Positions 50,316-62,000 of a DNA stretch of 64,000 bases are shown one piece after another. Made by a program: the position numbers and the translations under genes. The stretch is taken from positions 2,294,001-2,358,000 of the forward strand of contig JAQGEQ010000084.1 in NCBI GenBank assembly GCA_034620365.1, in the 5' to 3' direction. How positions within the stretch are numbered: position 1 is the first letter of the stretch; each line of letters opens with the position of its first letter. The DNA comes from Pegea sp. RAD2-039 (Eukaryota > Chordata > Thaliacea > Salpida > Salpidae). The notes under the pieces were generated by a model, which saw only the letters and a list, made by a program, of their open reading frames with translations, was not told the DNA's origin and did not search any database.

Positions 50316-53300
50316 TTATTTGAGAAGAATATTTAAAATATGAATTATTTGATGCTCATAAACTGCTATCAGAAGTAAAATTGTCCATCCAAGTAACAAA
50401 CCAAAATGATGAATTAGGAATAGTGAAATAGGATGGGTCCCCGCAGAACAGTTTAGTGTTTCATGAACCTAAACCATAAAAAATTATTTTAAAATAATTT
50501 AGCAAAAGCCTTCAGAATTACATACAAATACTTTAAAGTGACTTACTAAATCAACTAATGACAAATATGTAAACATGCCAGCAATGATTGCTAATATCCA
50601 ATTGCAACATTCTCCTTTTTCAGCAATATAAATACCAATATAAAGACCAATAAATGCAAAGCAGTCGGCAACAATGTTTAAAACAAGAGCCTTAGACTTC
50701 GACATTCCATGCTTCAAATAAATTGTAAAGCCACCTACAGAAAGAAACGTTTAAATTACAACTAAGTAAGTAAATGTGTTGCAATTTAGAAATAACTGCA
50801 GAGAAATGCAGAAGTACTAGCAACTAGATTAAGTTTGAGCTAATAAACCGAATTCATGAGGAAGTTCTTGACAAAATAATGTAATTGCTGTTCCGATTCC
50901 AGTTATCCAATCAGAACTAAAAGCTACTCCCAGAGAAATTCCATCTCCGAAGTTGTGCAAAACGTCACCAAACAAAACCATGAAGTCGACCTCCGTCATA
51001 CCTAAGTGATGGGAGACATAAAGATTTGTTTGGAAGAAATTATCCCCAGAAGTTCACCCCAGAAGTAAAGATCCTCTTCACCTTCATTTACTTCAATATT
51101 TTCATTTCTTCTTGTATCGCTCTGTTTGATAAAAAATTAGAAATCTTTTCGATTTTATTGAAGTCTCTCTAAACTAAAAATGTTTGAAAAACCTTTTGAG
51201 AGGTTGAAAACTCTGAAATTGGTTTAAAACTTGACAGTTTGATTGAATTTGTTCCTGTTAATTCATTTTTCTTCATCAAATATGATTTCTGTGAATTATT
51301 TACACATTTAGGAAATCATTTCAAAGTTTTTTTTTGACAAAACTCACGGATTGAATTTGTTTCAAAAGTTTACAGATACTCTCAATGAAATAACAGATGT
51401 AAATGCCACTTATTAGTGTAACTAATTTCCATATTTCATACTCAGTAAGTTTATTACGATTAATCGGACGAGTTATCTTCAAGCAGCAAATGAGATAAAA
51501 AGTTAAAGAAGTTAGTAATTTTTCTATTAAATTTAAAAACTGTAACAGAAGATTTAAACATACTTTTGGAATAAGATGAAAGATGACGTCACCAGATAGG
51601 GTCCCAACACTTAGAGCAATAAAGAATTGTGTTGAATATTTAGGTTTTTCATCTTTTTTCTTTTTGAAAAATGTTAGCCCAGCACATACTAAAGTACTTA
51701 CAACAATTAACACGATTGAAGCATATGCATACTCTGAACAAAAAACTTGTAAATTAATTTTTTGAATATTACCAACTTTTACTTTTAGTTAGAGTGTAAT
51801 GTTTGGCTTTTCTTAGAAATTTAGTATTGTGAAGATCAGTTGATTGAGAAGATTTTAAAAGATTAAAGATGAAAATTGGACATATTTGTTTGAAATCTTG
51901 AAAGTTCAAGAAATTTTTATTTCCAGGAATATTTATTTCATCTGCCAAAAGAATCTACAAATAAAGTTGAGATAGTTAAATAAAAACCATAAAAGATAAC
52001 ATCATACGACATCACCAAGTCCTCTTGAAACTAAAGTCTTAATTTAAAACCTTTTAATTACTTCTTTGGTGTTTTTCAGTTTTCTTCTTTTAAACATTTG
52101 AAGTGAATTCAACAAAAAGTTGATATCTAAAAAAATTGTTGAAGTAAACCATACAAGTTAAAAATAGGTTTGCAGCAACTAAAAACATTGAGCTAAAATC
52201 AGCAACTTAAGAAATATTAAATATTTCCACTTTTATTAATTAAAAAAATCTACAGATCAACTTACTGAAGTTTTTAACTAACCTTTCCATAAAAGAGTTC
52301 TTTTTGAATTTCCACAGAACTTAAAAACTGCTTCAATAAAAAAGTTTGTACTAGGTAGAAAGCAATTTCCATTAAGTAATAAATGAAAAGTTTTTGCAAA
52401 AGCTTCTTTAATCTCTTGTTGGTCATTCGTACATTCGCTATTAAGAAGATTTACAGGAGAGACACACTCCTACAACCAATTAATCGTCATGTGACTTCAT
52501 ACAAAACTTTCATAATTATTTTCTTCTTAAAGATTTTCATATTTACCTGATTAATAATGTTTGATCTTTTTGTATTTTTAAGTAGATTATGAAAGTTACT
52601 TCTACAAACGAATCTAGGCTTTACTTCTTCGAAGATAATTCGCTGAATGTCTTTATCTTTGAAGTGATAGATTTAAGTTTGAAAGAGTTCTTTTAGATAA
52701 TAACCTTTAACTTTTGAGCAGTTTTTGAAACCAAGAAAATGGTTGATGATAAGAGATGTGGTGACAAAATCTTTTTCATCAATTGATTCATTTGGTGAAG
52801 TGTGCAAATAATTGAAAATATTTGTGCTAGTTAAGCACTGAAATAAAATTAAATTCTACTTTAATGACATTAAACACAGTCGATTAAAAATAGATTAACA
52901 CATTGTATGAAAAGTTTTAATATCTTTATTACTAAAATTCAACGTTTTAGCAATTCATTCTCATAATAAAAAGTAAAAAGAGTTTTCTAAATAAAGTTTG
53001 TACTCATTGCAAAAATTTTATTTTTGAAGTATTTATAAACAGTTTTATAACTGATTTCAACTAACTGTTTGCAAAAGTGTCGATTATAAATATTTTATAA
53101 ATATTTATACTATTTTGAACATTGTTTAGAAATGACTATAAACTAACAAATATACTATGAAAATAATTTAGATGTTTTTATTTAAAATAAGTTTCATAAA
53201 ATAACAAAAAGAAACTTACATTTTTATTTAGGCTTTGAAGTATAATAGATATTGCAGATGTATCTAGGCCACTGTCATTATCAGAATTTAGTCTATTTAT

Positions 53301-53417
53301 CAATTCATCAAAACTATTGTAGTTTGTTTGAGCGTTTGAATCATTAAAATGCGTAAAAACAGATTGAAATGAAAAGAGGTAACAAAGCAAAAAACAAAGA
53401 AACATCTTTAAACACAT
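50316..53417 (-). CDS. ZIP (SLC39) metal transporter, LIV-1 subfamily, ZIP4/12-like
   Basis: Thirteen exons (53220-53417, 52705-52837, 52547-52656, 52283-52469, 52062-52126, 51783-51954, 51564-51733, 51348-51476, 51193-51288, 51058-51121, 50849-51001, 50547-50734, 50316-50468) give 605 residues. A signal peptide leads into a Cys-containing extracellular domain. Eight membrane segments follow, with ALSVGTLSGDVIFHLIPK, a charged cytoplasmic loop, then HNFGDG at 457-462 and CQELPHEFGG at 485-494, AGMFTYLSLVDL and FGLLLGWTILLL. These motifs and order match ZIP4 and ZIP12, which import zinc across the plasma membrane. The usual HExPHExGD is Q486-E-L-P-H490-E-F-G-G494. A 15-16-nt microexon could exist at 52009-52030. 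An alternative start codon is at 53405. Confidence 0.9.
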
Positions 53418-56042
53418 ATGAATTGCAGCCTCGTACTATCTCTTAAAAACTCTCTTTTTGTACACCATAGCGTTGATGATGGCACAATAAACCCTTGCCG
53501 TTCAACTATCAACTTGAAAGTTTAAAGAGCTTTTAAAGAGCTCTCAGACACTTTTGAAATCATTTTAAGTCGATATTTTCAAAACAAAGCTTCGGTTAAC
53601 TCTTAGTGAGTGATTAGTGATCACAACTCAGCGTTTTTAATTTTCTTTTTATTTTTGATGTTTCCTTTATAAAACGATTTTACAATTGATTCCAGCTTTC
53701 AGGCACTTATAAAACCATTTCAAACTGAAGTACTTTTTTTCGGTGGTAAAATTATCGGTTTTATTTATTAATTTTACTTATGTAAACAGAAAGAGACTTC
53801 ATCAGACTGTTCGTCGATGACTACATTAGGTTATAAAAATTTTAGAAATAACTTTTTTACTTTTGGTAATAGATAAATTATATTTATTTATAAGTACTTC
53901 CAAGTTTAAAAAAATTGAAAATGATCGAAGTTCGTATACTTAAAAACCTGGTAACTTGTAATTTTACGTTCTTACATACATAAACATTTGCTTGAGTATT
54001 AGTGTAAGAAAAATGGATTTGCTTTTATAGATGTAAAACTATTTTATGGTCACAGAATTTATGATTAAACAAAATATTTTAAACTAAAAATATTTTAGAT
54101 TTTTCAAAAGTAAAACTTATTAATAAATTTTAACTTGAAAAATTACTAAAACCTTTAAAAAATTAGTTAAGCTTATGCATGAAACATAAAATTTTCAATC
54201 AATGTTTTTGATGATTCAGTTTTTAAATAGACTTTAGAGTTGTTTACTCAGATAGTTTAAGAACAAAGTACAAAAGAGATGCAATGAGTATATAATGAAC
54301 TAATTTCTATCTACATATGTATAAATCTATATAACATAAAATGTCTGGCACAATGAGAGCTAGATAGTTTTCCATTAGATTATAAAAAAAGTTTGTTTTG
54401 TAGCTTGACTAGAAAACTATTCTTAATTGCCAGCTTCAATTATTGCTTTGATTAGTGTAAACATTTATTGTGTTTATTCATTTTCGGAATGACGCATGGC
54501 TGCTAATAACAAATCAAATTGCGCATATAGCTCACAATACAATATAAAATGAGTGCAGATAAAAAAAGAAAAAAAGTTTCAAGTACCAAAGTTCAACATA
54601 AAACAATTTAAAGCACATCAAATTCATAAGTATAACACTGTTAATAATTACAAAAAACAAAAAGATTAAAGAAAATTATAGCGTAGTATATAAAAAGTCA
54701 ACACAATGACCCAAAGTATACCTTTATTGCTTAATTGTAGAAAAAATAATAGTAACTTGTAAGTAATTTACAGCAAAGCAATTGGCATATGAAATAAAAT
54801 TGTAATTACAATGCTTTCAAGTCAATTTCAGTTTTATTGAAATTGAACAATCTAGTTTTTGCTAATTGATTAAAACATCATTAAGCAAAGATATGTTAAG
54901 TGTAGTCTAATAACAACTATAATTCTAATGTTTTTTAATTTAAAGATATACGAACAAACTTCAAATTAAGAATATTATTGCTGCTTAATTTACAGACCAT
55001 CACCATAAATTTGGATTAATACAATTAAATTTTCTTAGATTTAAAGAGTTTTGTGATATTAAACAGCTTATCGTATAAAATCACATACTATAATTAGTTT
55101 TTACTAACAGAATTTGCAAAGATAATTTGTCAATAATATTGTCACGGGTGATTCCCGGTTCTAGTGCAAATCAACAAAAGTTAAAAAATTGGGGTGGGGA
55201 CTACTTATAATAAAAAAGATTATATAATAAAATTAGTAATGACAAATTTTTCTTTATTTATTACACAATTGAATAAGAATGTTGAAGTTTTATTTATAAC
55301 TTGGTAAAAGCTCATTTTTTGTTTGTTTTTCTATTATTAAATGTACAATTGCATTAAAGAATTGAATTTTGCTTATTTTGTTTAAATAGTTATAGAAAAG
55401 TTTGTTTTAAAATTTTTACGTTAATATAAATCGGTCTGAATGTTGATAATAAAAATTATCTAAATATTTACTAATAGTTCTCACTATCACAATCTATCTT
55501 TGTTGTATTGAATCCAAAAAAAAACATTACATTTTTAAACAAATAGTTCAGAAAGTTTATGAAGTAGTTTATTCTTTATGTTTTGATTTTGTTTATTTAT
55601 TTTCAATTCAAAAACTTTTACATGAAATGTAAATAAAATAGTTAATTGATTTTGTTTAAAGTTTTAATGTATACGAAACAAATGTTTTTAGTTTTTGTAT
55701 TTCAATTTTCTTTTATCTTAATAATTTCAAAATGCTTAGATTTTATTGAAAACAATTTTATTATTTATTTAATAAGAAATAATTTAACTTTCAAAATAGT
55801 TTTCCATTTTGAAATAGTTTTGATGAAATATCTTGATAAATATCAATGAATTATATTATATTTGTGTTATCTTGTTTTATTTATAATTAATATTATTTGA
55901 GATTTATATCTAACATATAATGATAACAAAATAAGATTATACCTTTTAAAAGATTTTTTCAGTTCTATCAAGTTAAAGATTTATTTACATATAATTTTGT
56001 TAGACTATGGTATATATTTTTTGATTTTCTATATTTTCAAAA
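53418..56042. other. Intergenic region between divergent ZIP and DOCK genes
   Basis: The two genes are transcribed away from each other, so both promoters should lie here, but no TATA, CpG-rich or CRE cluster stands out. The sequence is AT-rich with short open frames only. Confidence 0.55.
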
Positions 56043-59000
56043 ATGGGTTGGAAACCCCTTTCAAAACCAAAATATGGAGTTGGTAAGTGAATAAAATTTC
56101 AAAATATTATTTGTATGATGTAAATATAAGTTTTGAAGTTGTCAAAAAGTTCAGATTTTTAATAAATAAAAAACTATGTTGATACAAATTTTGCTTTATC
56201 AAAATATAATTGAAGTTTATATGAAAAGATTTGAAAAATGATTTAAAACTTTCCTTAAACTTATTTCCTTTTCATTATCAACTTTATTTTAGTTGTTTAC
56301 AACTACAACCCAAAAGAAGAACAACATCTATCTCTGAGTATTGGTGAAACTGTTTATATCAAGGAAGTATATCAAGGTATGATGACTTATTTAATATTTT
56401 TTATGGAATGTTGATTTCTAACAGGTTCTTGGTATCGTGGTTATAAAACTCCTGACAAATCTAAAAAAGTGAGTTTTCTTTAATTCTTTAACAATTTTAA
56501 AATACTTTTTTTCAGGGAGTTTTTCCTACAAGTTACATTTATCTAAAAGATGCTAAAGTTGATGTAGAAAGGTGAGTTGTTTACAAATCTCCATCTTTTT
56601 CTAATCTTCTTCTACAGAGGAGTTTTTGTGATGTTCTCTGAACCTCCAATTGTACAAGAGAGTACAATTGTACTTCGTGAATGGGGGGTCCTTTGGAAGA
56701 AAACTTACAAAGTAATCATCTGATCTTTTCTTCATCTTCATCTGATCTTGCATCCTCAGAATGTCAGCAACATGGAAAAACTTCCTCGGATCTTAGTCAT
56801 GATCACTGAGTTGATTGAGATGAGAAGAAGGATTGTATCCGGGACCCTTCCTGCGGATGAGATGACGAGAACTTCTCATCAGATCGCTGACCTCATCGAC
56901 TTCGGCAATAAACTTTTGGGTCTGGACCTACAAATAAGAAACCCAGATACCTGCCAAGCAGCTGACACTACCTCCTTAAGAGCTGTGGATGCTTTTAAAA
57001 TGGTCTCAGCTTCTTTTCTCATCTTCTACACCAACTAATCATGTCTTATGACGTCATCAGCATCAAGAAGCATCCGCTAAAGTCGAGACTCGGATCACAG
57101 AAGAGCGGATGAAGTTACAAAGTGAACAACAACTTCAGATGATGTCCACCAACAAGTCCCACATCTTCAGGTAAGCATGGACACCCTGACCCTTAAGCCC
57201 TAACATCATCATCCACAGTTTGTTTGTCACTGTCAAAAACTTCGTGTGTCGAATTGGTGAAGACGCAGACGTCTTCATGTCCCTGTACGATGCCAAAGCG
57301 TCCAAATTTATCAGGTGGGCAGAAGTGTAAGGTCGATAGTTGTTGACCAATGTGGTCCACAGTGAAAGTTACTTTGTACCATGGGGCAAAGAAGGACTTC
57401 CGCGAAAAATCGAAAAGTTAAACAACATGAAGGTCATCTTCACGGTGAGTAATCTCGACATGACGTCATCATTGTGACGTCATCACTGTCGTTATAGGAT
57501 CTGGGAAGCTCAGAGATGCAGTTGGAAAAGATTTATTTTGTTTGCAAAATCATTCGAATCGGTGAGTGGTTGTTACACGTGATGATGACGTCATCAAGTA
57601 CGTCACTACAGGCCGGATGTATGTTCGAGAAAACAATAGTAAGAGGGAAACAGTTGGACTCCGAAGACCTTTTGGGGTGGCTGTGATGGATATCACTAAA
57701 ATCATTAAAGAAGGAGACAAGAATGATGATGACAAGCAACACTTCATCCCATTTCTTCAGTAATCTCATTTGATGTCTTCTTCCGATCTTCATTTGTTCT
57801 TTATCTTTCAGAATCGCTGGAGATGGTGAAAATCTTCAGCAGTGTGTCAATCGAGCAATTGGTGCTAAAATTGACCACAAAGGACAAGGTTAGTGCCTAC
57901 CACGTGTCCCTCATCATTGTGGTCCGTTTCATTGTGGTCCGTTTTAGGTGTTTATGTTTCCATTAAACCTTTAAATGGAGATTTGAAGACAATTCTTCAC
58001 GATTACCAACATTTAGTGGACAGGACCACACCTGTGGCCCGCAAAATGGGCTTCCCCGAAATAATTATGCCTGGTGACGTCCGGAATGACCTCTATGTCA
58101 CGATTTGTCAGGTTGGTCCACAAATGAGGCAAGTACTGATCCACTGACCGGCATTTACTGGTTTTAGGGCGAATTTGAAAAGATGCACAAAAAATCCCAC
58201 AAAAATGTTGAAGTGACGATGGATGTCCTGACATCAGACGGATCAGTGATACCAGTAAGTGTCCACGATCCAGCTCACGTCCCGACTCCTAACATGTGAC
58301 GTCATCAGATGGTGATATGTATGGCGGTGTCCGAAGAAGCGATCCTGGAAAATATGTATCGATCTCACATCTACTATCAAACCAAATCACCAAAATGGAT
58401 GGAAGTTGTCAAGGTGATGTAACGTAACCCCCCAGACGCATCCCGTGACCTTTGTGACGTCACAGGTGCGTATTCCAATCGAGGATTTCTACAACGCTCA
58501 TCTTCGCTTCACATTTCGTCATCGATCTACCGCTGAGAACAAAGACAAACAAGAAAAAGATTTTGGCGTGTCTTTTGTGCGTCTTATGCGCCCTGAAGGC
58601 ACTACACTTCGCGATGGGATCCACAATCTAGTTGTTTATAAAGTAACTGATGACGTCATCACCGCGCACGCTTTTATCTGTCGGATTTGTAGCTGGAAGG
58701 AAAGCGATTCGACTCGAAGGACGCGCGCCGCTTCCTCCCGCTTATCGCCAACAGTAACGTCATCAACGGTTCAGCAAACAAGCGCGCGAGTTTTGCTCCT
58801 GTGTCCCGATCTTCATCTTCTGTTGAAGGATTCACTCAACTCAAAGATACTTTTCAAATCTCTACTCTTGTTTGTTCAACAAAACTCACTCAAAACGGTC
58901 AGTTCCTCATCTTCATCACTACCTGATCTTCAATCTCTTGATCTTCATCACTACCTGATCTTCAACCTCTTGATCCTCATCACTACCTGATCTTCAACCT

Positions 59001-62000
59001 CTTGATCCTCATCACTACCTGATCTTCAATCTCTTGATCTTCATCACTACCTGATCTTTAACCTCTTGATCCTCATCACTACCTGATCTTCAATCTCTTG
59101 TTCCTCATCACTACCTGATCTTCAACCTCTTGATCCTCATCACTACCTGATCTTCGATCTCTTGATCCTCATCACTAATCTTCATCACTACCTGATCTTC
59201 AATCTCTTGATCCTCATCACTAATCTTCATCACTACCTGATCTTCAATCTCTTGTTCCTCATCACTACCTGATCTTCGATCTCTTGTTCCTCATCACTAA
59301 TCTTCATCACTACCTGATCTTCAATCTCTTGATCCTCATCACTAATCTTCATCACTACCTGATCTTCAATCTCTTGACCCTCATCACTAACCTTCATCAC
59401 TACCTGATTTTCGATCTCTTGATCCTCATCACTAACCTTCATCACTACCTGATCTTCGATCTCTTGATCCTCATCACTAATCTTCATCACTACCTGATCT
59501 TCAATCTCTTGATCCTCATCACTAACCTTCATCACTACCTGATCTTCGATCTCTTGATCCTCATCACTAACCTTCATCACTACCTGATCTTCGATCTCTT
59601 GATCCTCATCACTAATCTTCATCACTACCTGATCTTCAATCTCTTGATCCTCATCACTAATCTTCATCTTCACCTGATCATCTTAATCCCATTTTTCAGT
59701 GGATCTTCTCGGACTACTGAAGTGGAAAAGCCAAAAAGAGAATTTAAAGAAGAATCTTCGATCTTTGATGAAAGTAGATGGCGAGGAAGTCGTCAAGGTG
59801 ATTGAGCGCGCTGCTACGTCATCGATGACGTCATCACTGCATTACAGTTCCTGCCTGATACGTTGGACGCGCTGTTCAACATCATGATGGAGAATCCGGA
59901 CTGCGAATTCGATGCTCTCGTCTTCGATGCTCTTGTAAGTGATGACGTCATCAATAGGAAGTAATGACGTCATCGTCGGTGATGTGTAGGTCTACATCAT
60001 CATGTTGGTGGCGGAGAAGAAGTTTTATCATTTCCATTCAGTCCTGGACACTTATATTGAGGACCACTTCTTTGCTCGACTTGCTTACAGGTGTGGGACA
60101 GTTGATATGGTTGTCATAGCAACCAGTTGATGACCATAAGATGGTTTTAGTAAATTGACAAAAGTCTTGGTGGAGTACTTGAAGAGTGAAGTAGATGATC
60201 AGAGGGAGCAAGTGATCAATTCTCTTCGAGCTCTTGAATACATCTTCAAATTCATCATTAGATCTCGACAACTATTTGAGCAGTGAGTTGATCTTCATCT
60301 TAAGATCATTTTAAGATCTCATGGTATTTCAGAACTGAAGATAAAGGCAAAGAAGAGTTTGAAGAAGGAATCAAATCTGTATTTACAACTATCAGTGACA
60401 TGATGGCTGGAAAAGATGTCAAATCACATCTAATACAACAGGTTTTATCCTCATCTCTACTCTTCTTCATCTAAAGACTTCTTTTTTAGGCCATGGCGCT
60501 CAAACACATTCCCAGTGTCATCAAACAAATCATTCAAATTTATTCTCCAATCGAATTAAGGTGAAATATTTAATGACAAAACTGAAATCGACCATTTTAG
60601 CAAATCGCTATTTTGCCTAAAGCTATTAGATTTGAACATTTAGAAAAATTTGTTAAAGTTCAAAGTGTCACGTCATCTATGACGTCATCTACCAACTAGT
60701 TTGTTGAGTAAGCTGATATAAATCCCCATAAATTGAATTCCAAGTGACGTCAATAATCGCGGTTACGCGTGACTGAACATCGAGCGCATGTACGCTGTTT
60801 AGGCTGACTGCTGCTTTAGTTGAAGGAAATGAAAAAGTTGTTCGAAATTTGAGCGAGTTCAGAAGCTTCATGAAATAATTTGTTTTTTGTTGGAACTTGA
60901 ACTTTTTCATTTGTTTTTTGTTTTTATTAATTTGTTTTCAGTTTTTTATTTGAAGTTATTTTTTAGCATTTGATATTTGAATTTATATTTTATAATTTTT
61001 CATTTCTTATATTTATTCTCAATTGAAAAATTCAAATATTTTAAAGAAAATCAGAAATATTCAATTTTTATAAATTTATAAATTATATTTTAATTAGTTA
61101 ATAAAAATAATTCCAAATATAAATCTAATTAAATTGAAAATTTATATATTTTGAGATAAAAATGATTTTAAATGAACACTTTTTTTACATGAAATATTTC
61201 TAAATTTATTTTCAGTAATTTTTTCCTTTCTTTTTACTTCCGTCCATTTTTCTATTTATTTTCACAATTATGAATGAGCCAAAAAAGAAGAAGAGACGAA
61301 GTTCAGGATTTTTTAATGCTGTACTCAAAAGAACTCCTTCAAAACGAAAGAAAGATTCACAAGCAGAGTCCACTTGTACCCCTCCAAAACGTCGTTTAGT
61401 TGAAGTTACCAATAATTTGATAAAAGAATTCCAAAATGAGAAAGAAATTAGCGAAAAACTGACAGAAAATCAGAAGTAGTGAATCTAATCTCGACTTCAT
61501 CTTCTGCTTCTCATATATTTGATTTATTTTCAGCAAACTTCTTCAAAGTTTCATCCAATGCATTCCAACTGAAAGATTGAATCGTCAGAAGATTCCTTGT
61601 ATGAATGATATCGTCAAAAGTGAAGTCTTCATCATTCCAGGTTCGAATTTGCCGCCAAAACAACTGTGCTCACTAAAGCGTGACTTGCAGAATGCCGAAT
61701 TATCCTCCTCGCTGAGATCGCAGGGAGTTTACAAAAGATCATGGATCGAGATGAAGAGGTAGAAGCATGTGGCACTTTATTGTCTGATCTTCTTGGCATT
61801 CTGGGATCTTCTAAATTGGTGAAAAGATTCTTTTCTTCGTTTTTGTCTCCTTATTTGACCCTTCAACTTTCAGCAAGGATCAACTAAGATGGATGTCTTT
61901 AATCTTTCAAAGATTTTGCTCAGATCTGTCATCCGTAAAGTCATCCATCTTCCTCGGAGCACTGACTCAGCAGTAAGCTTATTGTGATCATCTTCACTTG

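Noticed and set aside
59233..59805. Long open frames on both strands with 15-residue repeats
   Set aside because: They lie inside the DOCK intron 17 minisatellite. The 45-bp unit is a multiple of three and lacks stops, so the frames are artefacts; the flanking exons splice correctly across it.
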